A DNA stretch of 64,000 nt. Origin: Amnibacterium kyonggiense. Lineage in GTDB: Bacteria; Actinomycetota; Actinomycetes; Actinomycetales; Microbacteriaceae. A model generated the notes under the pieces. That model had not been told where the DNA came from. It did not search any database and was given only the letters and a program-made list of their open reading frames with translations. Positions 15,831 to 25,193 of the stretch are shown piece after piece. Each line of letters begins with the position of its first letter. The stretch's first letter is position 1. The stretch covers positions 1,550,001-1,614,000 of the forward strand of contig NZ_SOAM01000001.1 of NCBI RefSeq assembly GCF_004364555.1, written 5' to 3'. The translations under genes and the position numbers were made by a program.

Positions 15831-17027
15831 TCAGGCGAGGGTTCTGGTCCTGAGGATCTCCCGGGAGAAGCGGGTCGGCTCTGCCAGGGCCTCCTTCGCG
15901 CCGTCGCGGGCGTCCGGCTCCGCGTCGGAGGAGTTGCCCCAGAGCAGCACGCCCTGCACGACCTCCCCGTCGAGGTAGTAGACCGTGCCCTTCTCACCCG
16001 GCTCCGCCCACGCGGCGACGGTCTCGAGGGACGAGTCGAGCGTGCCGACCGCCTCGTACCGGTGGCCGAAGACCATGGAGTAGAAGTACGGCGTGTAGGT
16101 GAACGGCGTCTCGTCGCCGACCATCGCACGTCCCACCGCGCGGCCCTGCTTGCGGGCGTTGTCGACGTGCTCGATGCGGCGCCGGCCGAGGATCGCGTCC
16201 GGGTAGCTGGCGACGTCGCCCGCCGCGTAGACGGACCGGTTGCTGGTCCGCAGGTGCTCGTCGACGACCACGCCGTCCTCGACGACGAGGCCGGCGGCCT
16301 CCGCGAGCTCCGTGTTCGGCGTGATGCCGAGGCCGAGCACGACGACGTCCGCCTCGATCGTCGCGCCGCCCTCCGTCGTGAGGACCACGCCGTCGTCGGT
16401 CGCGGTGCCGGACGCGATCCGGGTGTCCGGGACGATCTCGACGCCGGCGTCCTCGAACCAGCCCTGGAACCGCTCCGCGAGGTCGGCGGGGAGCACCTTC
16501 TCGCGTAGCACGGAGTCCGGCGTGACGAGCGTGACCCGGCACCCGTTCTGCACCAGCGCGGCGGCGATCTCCGTGCCGATGTAGCTGCCGCCGACGACGG
16601 CGACGTGGGGCCGGTCGTCCGCGAGCGCACGGAGGTGCCGGTAGTCCGCGAACGTGCGGAAGTAGATGACGCGGTCGCCCGCGGGCAGGTCGATCGTCTT
16701 CGGGGAGCCGCCCGTCGCGAGCAGCAGCGCACCGTACTCGATCGTCTCGCCCTCGACCGTGACGGTCTTCGCCTCCGGGTCGATCGACTCCACGGTCACC
16801 CCGGTGCGCACCTCCGCGCCGGTCGACGACGTGCCGAGCGGCAGCTTCTCCTCGGTGAAGGAGTCGTCGATCCAGATCAGCTTGGACAGCGCCGGTCGCG
16901 TGTAGGGCTCGTCGGGGTCGTCCCCGAGGACGAGGATCGCGCTGTCGGGATCGAGCTCCCGGATGCCCTTCGCCGCCGCATCGGCGATCATGCCGCCACC
17001 GACGATCACGTACTCGTACCTGGTCAC
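15831..17027 (-). CDS. FAD-dependent NAD(P)H oxidoreductase (ferredoxin-reductase/AIF-like)
   Basis: 398-residue two-dinucleotide-binding flavoprotein. FAD site: VIVGGGMIADAAAKGI at residues 7-22, with YTRPALSK and ALLLATGGSPK. NAD(P)H site: VAVVGGSYIGTEIAAAL near residue 145. The second FAD motif is VYAAGDVASYPD. A C-terminal dimerisation domain of about 90 residues follows. These features fit class I ferredoxin or rubredoxin reductases and AIF-like proteins; no partner ferredoxin or P450 lies nearby, so the electron acceptor is unknown. Divergent from the MFS exporter gene. Confidence 0.87.
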   Translation of the reverse strand: MTRYEYVIVGGGMIADAAAKGIRELDPDSAILVLGDDPDEPYTRPALSKLIWIDDSFTEEKLPLGTSSTGAEVRTGVTVESIDPEAKTVTVEGETIEYGALLLATGGSPKTIDLPAGDRVIYFRTFADYRHLRALADDRPHVAVVGGSYIGTEIAAALVQNGCRVTLVTPDSVLREKVLPADLAERFQGWFEDAGVEIVPDTRIASGTATDDGVVLTTEGGATIEADVVVLGLGITPNTELAEAAGLVVEDGVVVDEHLRTSNRSVYAAGDVASYPDAILGRRRIEHVDNARKQGRAVGRAMVGDETPFTYTPYFYSMVFGHRYEAVGTLDSSLETVAAWAEPGEKGTVYYLDGEVVQGVLLWGNSSDAEPDARDGAKEALAEPTRFSREILRTRTLA

Positions 17028-17087
17028 CCCTGCACCTTGGCAGGGCAGCCTGAGGCGGCGTCCCAGGTGCGCCGTACGGTCGACGTC

Positions 17088-18425
17088 GTGGCCCGCCTCA
17101 CCGTCGCCGTGCTCTGCCTCGTACAGTTCGTCGACGTGCTCGGGGTCACCTCGGCCACGACGGCGATCCCGACGATCGTGCGCGCGCTCGACGCGGATGG
17201 CTCCGCCGCAGCGCTCATCGGCAGCGCCTACGCGACGGCGTTCGGCGGCCTGCTCGTCGTCGGGGCGCGCATCGGCGACCGGGTCGGTGCCCGGCGGCTG
17301 GTCCTGGCCGGCGTCGCCGCGTTCGGGGCGATCGGGGGCGCGGCCGCCTTCGCGACGGACGTCCGCCTCGTCGTGCTGGCCCGCGCGCTGCAGGGCGCGG
17401 CGGCCGCGGTCACGGTGCCGTCCGCGCTCCGTCTGCTGCTCGCCGTCGCCGAGCGCGATCCGTTCCGCCGGCGGGCGGTCGGCCTGTGGAGCGCCGCCGG
17501 CGCGGTCGCCGGCGCCTGCGGCTTCCTCGTCGGCGGGCTGCTCACGCAGGCCGCCGGCTGGCAGGCCGTGTTCTGGATCGCGGGGCCCGTCGCCGTCGTG
17601 CTCCTCGTCGCGCTGATCCCGCTGACGGCGCCGCTGCCGAGGCCGGTCGACCGGTCGCAGCGGATCGGCCCGCTCGGCGCGCTCCTGCTCGTGACGGCGG
17701 TCGCCTGCGTCGTGCTCGGCGCCTCGCTCGCCGAGCGGGCGGAGGGCCGGTCGCTCGGTGGCCTCCTCGTCCTCGGCGGGCTGGTCGTCGCGGCGGCGCT
17801 CGTCGCCCAGCAGCGGCGCACGACCGCACCGCTGCTGCCGAGCGGCGGCTTCCGCGACCGCAATCTGCGCACCGGAGCGGCGACGGCGTTCGTGAACACC
17901 GCCACCACGAGCGCCGTCGCGGTGCTGGCGACGATCCAGCTCCAGACGGCGCTGAGCGCGCCCCCGCTCGTCGCCGGCCTCGCGCTGCTCCCGATCAGCG
18001 TCGGCGCGGTCCTGGGCTCGCTCGCCGCGCCCCGGATCGGCGCCACGCTCGCGCCGAGGCGGGCCGCCGCGCTCGGGCTCGCCGGCATCGCGGCCGGTGA
18101 CGCGGGCCTGGCCGCTGCGGCGGCCTCCCTGCCCGGCACGGTCGTGGCCGGCTCCGTTATGGGCCTCGGGCTGGGCGCGGCGTCCGTGCCCGCCACGGCG
18201 ATCGGCACCGATGTGCCCGCCGGGCTCGTCGGCGGCGCCGCCGGCGTGGTGAACACCGCCGCGCAGCTCGGCACCGCGCTCGGGGTCGCGGGCCTCGTCG
18301 TGCTGGCCGGGGTGGTCGGTGGTGCGGCGGGCACGACGGTCGCCGACCTCGTCGCGGCCGCCATCGCCCTCGTCATGGCGATCGGCCTCGCGTCGGTCAG
18401 GGGCCCGGCGCGTCCGCGCTCCTGA
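17088..18425 (+). CDS. MFS transporter, DHA2-like drug exporter
   Basis: 445-residue major facilitator permease with 12-14 hydrophobic segments. Motif A-like loop: GARIGDRVGARR after TM2. The region SALRLLLAVAERDPFRRRAVGLWSAAGAVAGACGFLVGGLL carries the drug-antiporter motif C pattern between TM4 and TM5. The GTG at 17088 starts directly before TM1 (ARLTVAVLCLVQFVDVLGVT); the longer open frame upstream overlaps the divergent oxidoreductase and is not used. Substrate unknown. Confidence 0.85.
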   Translation: MARLTVAVLCLVQFVDVLGVTSATTAIPTIVRALDADGSAAALIGSAYATAFGGLLVVGARIGDRVGARRLVLAGVAAFGAIGGAAAFATDVRLVVLARALQGAAAAVTVPSALRLLLAVAERDPFRRRAVGLWSAAGAVAGACGFLVGGLLTQAAGWQAVFWIAGPVAVVLLVALIPLTAPLPRPVDRSQRIGPLGALLLVTAVACVVLGASLAERAEGRSLGGLLVLGGLVVAAALVAQQRRTTAPLLPSGGFRDRNLRTGAATAFVNTATTSAVAVLATIQLQTALSAPPLVAGLALLPISVGAVLGSLAAPRIGATLAPRRAAALGLAGIAAGDAGLAAAAASLPGTVVAGSVMGLGLGAASVPATAIGTDVPAGLVGGAAGVVNTAAQLGTALGVAGLVVLAGVVGGAAGTTVADLVAAAIALVMAIGLASVRGPARPRS

Positions 18426-18436
18426 CCCCGCGAGGT

Positions 18437-18487
18437 GCTCCGGATTCCAGCCGTCCGGGTCGCATCGGAGCGGCAGGAATCCGGAGC
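18437..18487. terminator. Inverted repeat between convergent MFS and treZ genes
   Basis: Perfect 12-base arms GCTCCGGATTCC (18437-18448) and GGAATCCGGAGC (18476-18487) enclose a 27-base loop. It is the only structure in the 71-base convergent gap and probably serves both genes. Confidence 0.6.
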
Positions 18488-18496
18488 GACATCCGT

Positions 18497-20245
18497 TCAG
18501 GCGACGACGACCGCCGCGCTGTCCGGCGGCAGGGTCAGGCTGCCGCCCGACAGCGCGACCCCGTCGGTGGTCGCGAGCTCGAGCGCGCCGTCGACGGCCA
18601 CCGCGACCTCCGCCGCGCCGAGGTTCACCGCGATCGTCACCCCGCCGCGCTGCAGCACGAGCACGCCCGCCTCGTCGTCGGCCGCGGCCTCCGTCGTCGT
18701 GAACCGCGGGTCGGTCAGGTCCGACTGCGACCGGCGCAGCGCGATGAGCCTGCGGTGGAGGTCGAGCAGCTCCGCGTGGTGTCCGCGTCCCACCTCCGCC
18801 CAGTCGAGCTTCGAGCGCTCGAACGTGGCCGGGTCCTGCGGATCCGGCACGTCGTCCGGGTTCCAGCCCATCTTCGCGAACTCCTCGATGCGGCCCTTCG
18901 CGGTCGCCTCACCGAGGTCGTGCTCGGGGTGGGAGGTGAAGAACTGCCACGGCGTCGACGCGCCCCACTCCTCGCCCATGAAGAGCATCGGCGTGTAGGG
19001 CGTGAGGAGGTTCAGCACGGCGCCGACCGCGAGCCGGGCGGGGGCGAGGGTCTGCGACAGCCGGTCGCCCGCCGCGCGGTTGCCGATCTGGTCGTGGTCC
19101 TGCGCGAAGGTGACGAGCCGGCTCGTCGGCATGGTCAGCCGATCGACGGGCCGGCCGTGGTGCCGCTCCCGGAACGACGAGTACGTGCCGTCGTGGACGA
19201 ACCCGTGGGTGAGCGCGCGGGCGAGCACCGACAGGCCCTCGAAGTCCTCGTAGTACCCGGTGGTCTCGCCCGTCAGCGCGACGTGGAGCGCGTGGTGGTA
19301 GTCGTCGCTCCACTGCGCGTCGAGCCCGTACCCGTGCGCCTCGCGCGAGGTGATGAGCCGGGGGTCGTTCATGTCCGACTCGGCGATCAGCGTCAGCGGC
19401 CGGCCCTGGTGGGCCGACAGCACCGCCGTCTCCTCGGCGAGCTGCTCGAGCACGTGCTGCGCCCGGTGGTCGACGAGCGCGTGGACGGCGTCGAGCCGGA
19501 GGCCGTCGACGTGCATGTCCGACAGCCACATCAGCGCGTTGTCGACGATGTACCGCCGGACCTCGTCGGAGTCGGCGCCGTCGAGGTTCATCGACGTGCC
19601 CCAGGTGTTCGCGCCGCCCTCGGAGAAGTACGGGCCGAACTCCGGCAGGTAGTTGCCGGAGGGGCCGAGGTGGTTGTAGACGACGTCCTGGATGACCGCG
19701 AGCCCGCGCGCGTGCGCCGCGTCGACGAACCGCTGGTACGCCTCCGGGCCGCCGTAGGTCTCCTGCACGGCGTACCAGAGGACGCCGTCGTAGCCCCAGT
19801 TCCAGCGCCCGTTGAAGGCGTTCACGGGGAGCACCTCGACGTGGGTGACCCCGAGGTCGACGAGGTGGTCGAGCCGGTCGATCGCCGAATCGAGCGTCCC
19901 GTCGGGCGTGAAGGTGCCGACGTGCAGCTCGTAGATCACGCCGCCGGCGAGCGGGCGGCCGGTCCACGCATGGTCGGTCCAGCCGAACGCCGTCGGGTCG
20001 AACCGCTGGGACAGCCCGTGGACGCCGTCGGGCTGCCGGCGCGACCGCGGGTCGGGACGCGGCGTGCGCTCGTCGTCGACGAGGTAGCCGTACCGGGCGT
20101 CGGCCGGCACCTCGTCGACGCCGTCCGGCGTCCACCAGCCGTCCTCCGCCCGGGTCATCGGCAGCGTCTCGTCGCCGAGGCGCAGGCGGAGCCGCTCGGG
20201 CTTCGGCGCCCAGACGGCGAGGGGGTGGCGGATGGGGACGGTCAC
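18497..20245 (-). CDS. treZ: Malto-oligosyltrehalose trehalohydrolase
   Basis: 582-residue GH13 enzyme that releases trehalose from maltooligosyl-trehalose, the last step of the TreYZ pathway. It begins with an N-terminal beta domain ([16 protein letters not shown]). Barrel motifs are [11 protein letters not shown], the nucleophile D252 in [11 protein letters not shown], the acid Glu in IAESDMN, and [10 protein letters not shown]. The GTG at 20245 gives the expected short N-terminus and overlaps the treY stop codon (GTGA), so translation is coupled. End of the treXYZ operon. Confidence 0.95.
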   Translation of the reverse strand: MTVPIRHPLAVWAPKPERLRLRLGDETLPMTRAEDGWWTPDGVDEVPADARYGYLVDDERTPRPDPRSRRQPDGVHGLSQRFDPTAFGWTDHAWTGRPLAGGVIYELHVGTFTPDGTLDSAIDRLDHLVDLGVTHVEVLPVNAFNGRWNWGYDGVLWYAVQETYGGPEAYQRFVDAAHARGLAVIQDVVYNHLGPSGNYLPEFGPYFSEGGANTWGTSMNLDGADSDEVRRYIVDNALMWLSDMHVDGLRLDAVHALVDHRAQHVLEQLAEETAVLSAHQGRPLTLIAESDMNDPRLITSREAHGYGLDAQWSDDYHHALHVALTGETTGYYEDFEGLSVLARALTHGFVHDGTYSSFRERHHGRPVDRLTMPTSRLVTFAQDHDQIGNRAAGDRLSQTLAPARLAVGAVLNLLTPYTPMLFMGEEWGASTPWQFFTSHPEHDLGEATAKGRIEEFAKMGWNPDDVPDPQDPATFERSKLDWAEVGRGHHAELLDLHRRLIALRRSQSDLTDPRFTTTEAAADDEAGVLVLQRGGVTIAVNLGAAEVAVAVDGALELATTDGVALSGGSLTLPPDSAAVVVA

Positions 20246-22563
20246 GGCTTTCCTCCGACCTCGACGAGCAGCGCGACGGGGTAGTGTTCGAGCAGGTCGG
20301 CGACGCGCAGCTCGCCGCCCTGGAACTCGCGGTCGGTCAGCACGTCGACGACCGGCGCGCTGCCGACGTCGACGACGGTGTCGCCCCAGCCGCCGCGCTC
20401 GGCGAGGCCGATCGGCAGGCGGGTCGCGAGCGCGATGGCGCCCCCGCGGTCGAACGCGACGAGGTGCTCGGCGGCCGCACCGGTCGCCGTGAGCGGCGTG
20501 TACCCGGTGAACAGCTCGGGACGGTCCCGGCGGAGGCGCAGCGTCTTCGCGACGACGAGCAGCTTCGCGGCGCCGGTCTCGTCGATGGCGGGCAGCGCGC
20601 CCTCGTCGATCTCGGCGAGCAGCTCCCGCCGCCGCGCGAAGTCGACCGCGCGCCGGTTGTCCGGGTCGACGAGGCTCTGCTCCCAGAGCTCGCTGCCCTG
20701 GTAGACGTCCGGCACGCCGGGCGCCGCGAGCTGCAGCAGCTTCATCGAGAGCCCGTTCGACCAGCCGGCCGGGTCGAGCCGCGTCGCGATGCGCTCCACG
20801 AGCTCCGCGACCGCTTCGTCGTCGTAGACGCGGTCGACGGCGTCGCGGAGACGCGCCTCGAACGCCTCGTCGCCGTCGGTCCAGGTCGTGGAAACGCCGG
20901 CCTCCTTGGAGGCCTTCTCCGCGTAGGCCTGCAGCCGGTCGCGCTCGATCGGCCACGCGCCGACGGCGGCCTGCCAGAGCAGGTTCGCGAAGGTCGGGTC
21001 GCCGAAGCCGTTGATGCGCTCCAGCGTGGTGATCGCGTCGCTCCACTCCTTCGGCAGCTCCGAGAGCACGTCGATCCGGGCGCGGACGTCCTCGCCGCGC
21101 TTCGTGTCGTGCGTCGTCAAGGTCGTCATCGCGGTCGGCCACGCGTCCTGCCGCTGCGACTGCCGGGCGTGGAACCGCTCGACGGACTCGGCGAAGTCGT
21201 CGGGCTCCCCGCCGACCTCGGTCAGGCTGCCGAGCCGGGTGGAGCGGTAGAAGGCGCTGTCCTCCACGCCCTTCGCCATCACCATGCCGCTCGTCTGCTG
21301 GAACCGCTGCGCGACCGCCGTCGACGGGTCGCGGAGCAGACGGGAGGCGACGTCGATCTCGGGGGCGAGGTCGGGGCGGTGCCGCTTCGCCTCCGTTACC
21401 GCGGTGTCGAGGGCCTCGACGCCACGGGGGAGGTAGGACCGGTAGACCGGGAAGCAGGTGAGCAGCTCGCCCATCGCGTCGGCGAGGCGCTCGGGGTCGG
21501 TGTCGCCGGCGGCGTCGGTCGCGGTGCGGACGAGCCGAAGCACCTCAGAGCGGAGGATGCCGTCCGCCACCTCGCGCTTCGTGTCGTGGATCAGCGCCTT
21601 CCAGTCGGTCGGGCCGTCGAGCCGCGCCGCGAGGACCGTGAGCGGGCCCTCGCCCGCAGGGTCGATCAGCACGCGGTCGAAGTCGCCGAGCGCGTCGTAG
21701 CCGGTCGTGCCGGCGGTCGCCCAGTCGTCCGGCAGCGGCTCGTCGCCCTCGAGGATCTTCTCGACGAGCACGTAGCGACCCCCGGTGGCCGCCGCGAGCG
21801 CGTCGAGGTAGCCCTTCGGGTCCGCGAGGCCGTCCGGGTGGTCGATGCGGAGCCCGTCGACGAGCCCGTCGCGGATCCAGCCGACGATCGTGCGGTGGGA
21901 CTCGTCGAAGACCTCCGGGAGCTCCACCCGGATGCCGGCGAGCGTGTTCACCGCGAAGAACCGGCGGTAGTTGAGGTCGTCGTCCGCCCGCCGCCAGTCG
22001 ACGAGCTCGTAGTGCTGCCGCTCGTGGACGGTCCTCGCGTCGGCACCGTCGTCGACGGTCCCGGGCGCGACGGGGAAGCGGTTGTCGTAGTAGACGAGCT
22101 CCGAGCCCTGCACCTGCAGCGCGTCGAGGTCATCGGCGCTGCCGAGCACGGGGATGCGGAGCTTGCCGCCGCCGAAGTCCCAGTCGATGTCGAACGCGTC
22201 GGCGTAGCGCGACCCGCGGCCGTGCTGCAGCACGTCCCACCACCACGCGTTCTTCGCGGGCGTGGCGACGCCCATGTGGTTCGGCACGATGTCGACGAGC
22301 ACGCCGAGGCCCTTGCCGTGCGCCGCCGCGGCGGCCGCGACGAGGCCCTCGTCACCGCCGCGCGCCGGGTCGACGCGCTCGTGCGAGATGACGTCGTAGC
22401 CGTGGTCGGAGCCGGGCTCGGCCTCGAGCAGCGGCGACAGGTAGACCCAGTCGACGCCGAGGTCGGCGAGGTAGTCGGTGAGCTCGGCCACCGAGTGGAG
22501 GTCGAACGCCGCGCGCACCTGGACGCGGTACGTGGAGACGGGAGCGGGCCGGGGATCGGTCAC
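20242..22563 (-). CDS. treY: Malto-oligosyltrehalose synthase
   Basis: 773-residue GH13 glucosyl isomerase that converts the reducing-end alpha-1,4 bond of maltodextrins into alpha-1,1 (maltooligosyl-trehalose). Motifs: [23 protein letters not shown] at the N-terminus, VDIVPNHMG, the nucleophile in [19 protein letters not shown] with the acid Glu, and [14 protein letters not shown] near residue 480. It lies 10 bases after treX and overlaps treZ by four bases. The GTG at 22563 matches the family's start. Confidence 0.95.
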   Translation of the reverse strand: MTDPRPAPVSTYRVQVRAAFDLHSVAELTDYLADLGVDWVYLSPLLEAEPGSDHGYDVISHERVDPARGGDEGLVAAAAAAHGKGLGVLVDIVPNHMGVATPAKNAWWWDVLQHGRGSRYADAFDIDWDFGGGKLRIPVLGSADDLDALQVQGSELVYYDNRFPVAPGTVDDGADARTVHERQHYELVDWRRADDDLNYRRFFAVNTLAGIRVELPEVFDESHRTIVGWIRDGLVDGLRIDHPDGLADPKGYLDALAAATGGRYVLVEKILEGDEPLPDDWATAGTTGYDALGDFDRVLIDPAGEGPLTVLAARLDGPTDWKALIHDTKREVADGILRSEVLRLVRTATDAAGDTDPERLADAMGELLTCFPVYRSYLPRGVEALDTAVTEAKRHRPDLAPEIDVASRLLRDPSTAVAQRFQQTSGMVMAKGVEDSAFYRSTRLGSLTEVGGEPDDFAESVERFHARQSQRQDAWPTAMTTLTTHDTKRGEDVRARIDVLSELPKEWSDAITTLERINGFGDPTFANLLWQAAVGAWPIERDRLQAYAEKASKEAGVSTTWTDGDEAFEARLRDAVDRVYDDEAVAELVERIATRLDPAGWSNGLSMKLLQLAAPGVPDVYQGSELWEQSLVDPDNRRAVDFARRRELLAEIDEGALPAIDETGAAKLLVVAKTLRLRRDRPELFTGYTPLTATGAAAEHLVAFDRGGAIALATRLPIGLAERGGWGDTVVDVGSAPVVDVLTDREFQGGELRVADLLEHYPVALLVEVGGKP

Positions 22564-22573
22564 GAGGCAGGTC

Positions 22574-24796
22574 CTACTTCTTGTCGGGCTTGAGATCGGA
22601 GGCGACCTGCGCAGCGGCCTGCCCGGTCGCCTGGGCGTTCGCGAGCACGGCCAGCGATGCGGCCACCGAGTGATCGGGCTCGGTCTCGAGGTCCTGATGG
22701 GCCTGGAGCACGACCAGCGAGCGCCCCTGGAGCGGCAGCTGGTTGCCCGCACGCAGTGGACCACGGTCGGTGTTGTGCGCGCTCGTGTCCACGACGACGT
22801 CCCAGGAGGCTCCGTACGTCTTCGCAGGGAGCTTGCACTTCACCTGGTCGGGATCGGCGTTGAAGTAGAGCAGGAAGTCGACGTCCGTGACCCGCTCGCC
22901 GCGGGCGTCCCGGTCGCGGAGGCCCTCGCCGTTCAGGTACACGCCGACCGCGCGGCCGAAGCCGCTGTCCCAGTCCTCCGGCTGCATCGGCGAGCCGTCG
23001 GGCCGCAGCCACTCGATGTCGGGCTTCGGCGCGCCCTCCTCGCGGCGCTGCGGGCGGCCGTCGAAGAACCGGGCGCGGCGGAAGACCGGGTGCTCCTTGC
23101 GGAGCCGCGAGACCGCCGCGGTGAACTCGATCAGCGGCGCGTCCGCCTGGTCCCAGTGGACGTAGGCGATGTCGCTGTCCTGCGCGTAGGTGTTGTTGTT
23201 GCCGCCCTGGGTGCGGCCGAGCTCGTCACCGTGCAGCAGCATCGGCACGCCCTGGCTGAGCAGCAGGGTCGCGATGAGGTTGCGCTGCTGCTTCGCCCGG
23301 ATGGTGAGCACGGCGTGGTCGTCGGTCTCGCCCTCCACGCCGCCGTTCCACGAGCGGTTGTGGGACTCCCCGTCGTTGCCGCCCTCGCCGTTCGCCTCGT
23401 TGTGCTTCTCGTTGTAGGAGACGAGGTCGCGGATGGTGAAGCCGTCGTGCGCGGTGACGAAGTTGATGGAGGCGACCGGCCGCCGGCCGTCGTTCTCGTA
23501 GAGGTCCGCCGATCCGGTGAGCCGCGCCGCGAACTCGCCGAGGGTCGACGGCTCGCCGCGCCAGAAGTCGCGGACCGTGTCGCGGTACTTGCCGTTCCAC
23601 TCCGTCCACTGCGGCGGGAAGTTGCCGACCTGGTAGCCGCCGGGGCCGATGTCCCACGGCTCGGCGATCAGCTTCACCTGGCTGACGATCGGGTCCTGCT
23701 GCACGAGCTCGAAGAAGGTCGACAGTCGGTCGACCTCGTAGAACTCGCGGGCGAGCGTCGCGGCGAGGTCGAAGCGGAAGCCGTCGACGTGCATCTCCGT
23801 GACCCAGTACCGGAGCGAGTCCATGATCAGCTGCAGCGCGTGCGGGTGCCGCACGTTCAGGCTGTTCCCCGTGCCGGTGTAGTCCATGTAGAACCGCTTG
23901 TCGTCGTCGACGAGGCGGTAGTACGCGGCGTTGTCGATGCCGCGCATCGAGAGGGTCGGGCCGAGGTGGTTGCCCTCCGCGGTGTGGTTGTAGACCACGT
24001 CGAGGATCACCTCGATGCCCGCGTCGTGCATCGCCCGCACCATCGACTTGAACTCCTGCACCTGCTGCCCGAGCTGCCCCGCGGATGCGTACTCGTTGTG
24101 CGGCGCGAAGAACGCGATCGTGTTGTAGCCCCAGTAGTTGCGGAGGCCCTTCTCGAGCAGCGTCGAGTCCTGCACGAACTGGTGCACCGGCATCAGCTCG
24201 ATCGCCGTGATGCCGAGCTTCTGCAGGTGCTCGATGACGTGCGGGTTGGCGAGGCCCGCGTAGGTGCCCCGCTCCGCCTCCGGCACGTCGGGGTGCCGGT
24301 AGGTGAGGCCCTTCACGTGCGCCTCGTAGATCAGCGTCTCGTTGTAGGGCGTCTTCGGCGGGCGGTCGCCGCCCCAGTCGAAGAACGGGTTGACGACGAC
24401 GGAGAGCATGACCTTGCCGGCCGAGTCCTCGTCGTTCGTCGAGTCGGGGTCGCCGAACGTGTACGAGAACAGGGACTGGTCCCAGTCGTAGGCGCCGACG
24501 GTCGCCTTCGCGTACGGGTCGAGCAGCACCTTGTTCGGGTTGCAGCGGCACCCGTTCGCCGGGTCGTACGGCCCGTGGACGCGGAAGCCGTAGCGCTGTC
24601 CGGGCTGGATCTGCGGCAGGTAGCCGTGCCAGACGTAGGCGTCGACGTCGACGAGGTCGACGCGCGTCTCGGTGCCGTCCTCCTCGAACAGGCAGAGCTC
24701 GACCCGCTCCGCGACCTCCGAGAAGAGGGCGAAGTTCGTGCCCGTCCCGTCGAAGGTGGCTCCGAGGGGATAGGCGGTTCCGGGCCAGGACTGCAC
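22574..24796 (-). CDS. treX: Glycogen debranching enzyme TreX/GlgX
   Basis: 740-residue GH13 isoamylase-type enzyme that removes alpha-1,6 branches from glycogen to feed TreY with linear maltodextrins. It has an N-terminal CBM48 domain (PLGATFDGTGTNFALFSEVAERVELCLF). Catalytic motifs: VVYNHT, nucleophile D343 in GFRFDLA, acid E379 in IAEPWD, and TAHDGFT. After the usual C-terminal beta domain there is an Ala/Gln-rich tail ending SDLKPDKK that most GlgX proteins lack. First gene of the treXYZ operon and divergent from the GerW-like gene. Confidence 0.94.
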   Translation of the reverse strand: MQSWPGTAYPLGATFDGTGTNFALFSEVAERVELCLFEEDGTETRVDLVDVDAYVWHGYLPQIQPGQRYGFRVHGPYDPANGCRCNPNKVLLDPYAKATVGAYDWDQSLFSYTFGDPDSTNDEDSAGKVMLSVVVNPFFDWGGDRPPKTPYNETLIYEAHVKGLTYRHPDVPEAERGTYAGLANPHVIEHLQKLGITAIELMPVHQFVQDSTLLEKGLRNYWGYNTIAFFAPHNEYASAGQLGQQVQEFKSMVRAMHDAGIEVILDVVYNHTAEGNHLGPTLSMRGIDNAAYYRLVDDDKRFYMDYTGTGNSLNVRHPHALQLIMDSLRYWVTEMHVDGFRFDLAATLAREFYEVDRLSTFFELVQQDPIVSQVKLIAEPWDIGPGGYQVGNFPPQWTEWNGKYRDTVRDFWRGEPSTLGEFAARLTGSADLYENDGRRPVASINFVTAHDGFTIRDLVSYNEKHNEANGEGGNDGESHNRSWNGGVEGETDDHAVLTIRAKQQRNLIATLLLSQGVPMLLHGDELGRTQGGNNNTYAQDSDIAYVHWDQADAPLIEFTAAVSRLRKEHPVFRRARFFDGRPQRREEGAPKPDIEWLRPDGSPMQPEDWDSGFGRAVGVYLNGEGLRDRDARGERVTDVDFLLYFNADPDQVKCKLPAKTYGASWDVVVDTSAHNTDRGPLRAGNQLPLQGRSLVVLQAHQDLETEPDHSVAASLAVLANAQATGQAAAQVASDLKPDKK

Positions 24797-24875
24797 GGCG
24801 GCTCCAAGGGTCGGGGGCGTGGACGGCGACGAGGGTATCGGCGGAGCGCTTGGAGAAGGGGGCTACCGTTCGCCC

Positions 24876-25193
24876 ATGACGTCCCTGCCGGTCCGCATCG
24901 CGGACACGTTGAAGCAGTTCGGTGCCCAGGTCGCCTACGGCGACGAGCGCGAGATCGAGGGCACGACCTTCGTCCCGGTCGCCCTCGTCGCCTACGGCTT
25001 CGGCGGCGGCGGCCCCGAGGAGGAGGGCGGAGGAGGCGGAGGCGGCTGGGTCGTCCCCGTCGGCGCGTACGTCGGCGACAGCCTCGGCGTGCGGTTCCAG
25101 CCGAACCCGGTCGCGCTCGCCGCCGTCGCGATCCCGCTCGTGTGGGTGTCCGGCAAGGCGCTGGCGCGCATCGTGAAGGCGCTGAAGAAGTAG
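24876..25193 (+). CDS. GerW/YtfJ-like family protein
   Basis: 105 residues. The pattern (IADTLKQFGAQVAYGDEREIEGTTFVPVALVAYGFGGG, then a Gly/Glu run, then VVPVGAYV and VRFQPNP) follows the GerW/YtfJ fold first named in Bacillus spores. Residues about 80-97 are hydrophobic, so it may be membrane-associated. In non-sporulating Actinomycetota the role is unknown. The stop codon abuts the GTG of the molybdopterin oxidoreductase with no gap, so they are co-transcribed. Confidence 0.78.
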   Translation: MTSLPVRIADTLKQFGAQVAYGDEREIEGTTFVPVALVAYGFGGGGPEEEGGGGGGGWVVPVGAYVGDSLGVRFQPNPVALAAVAIPLVWVSGKALARIVKALKK

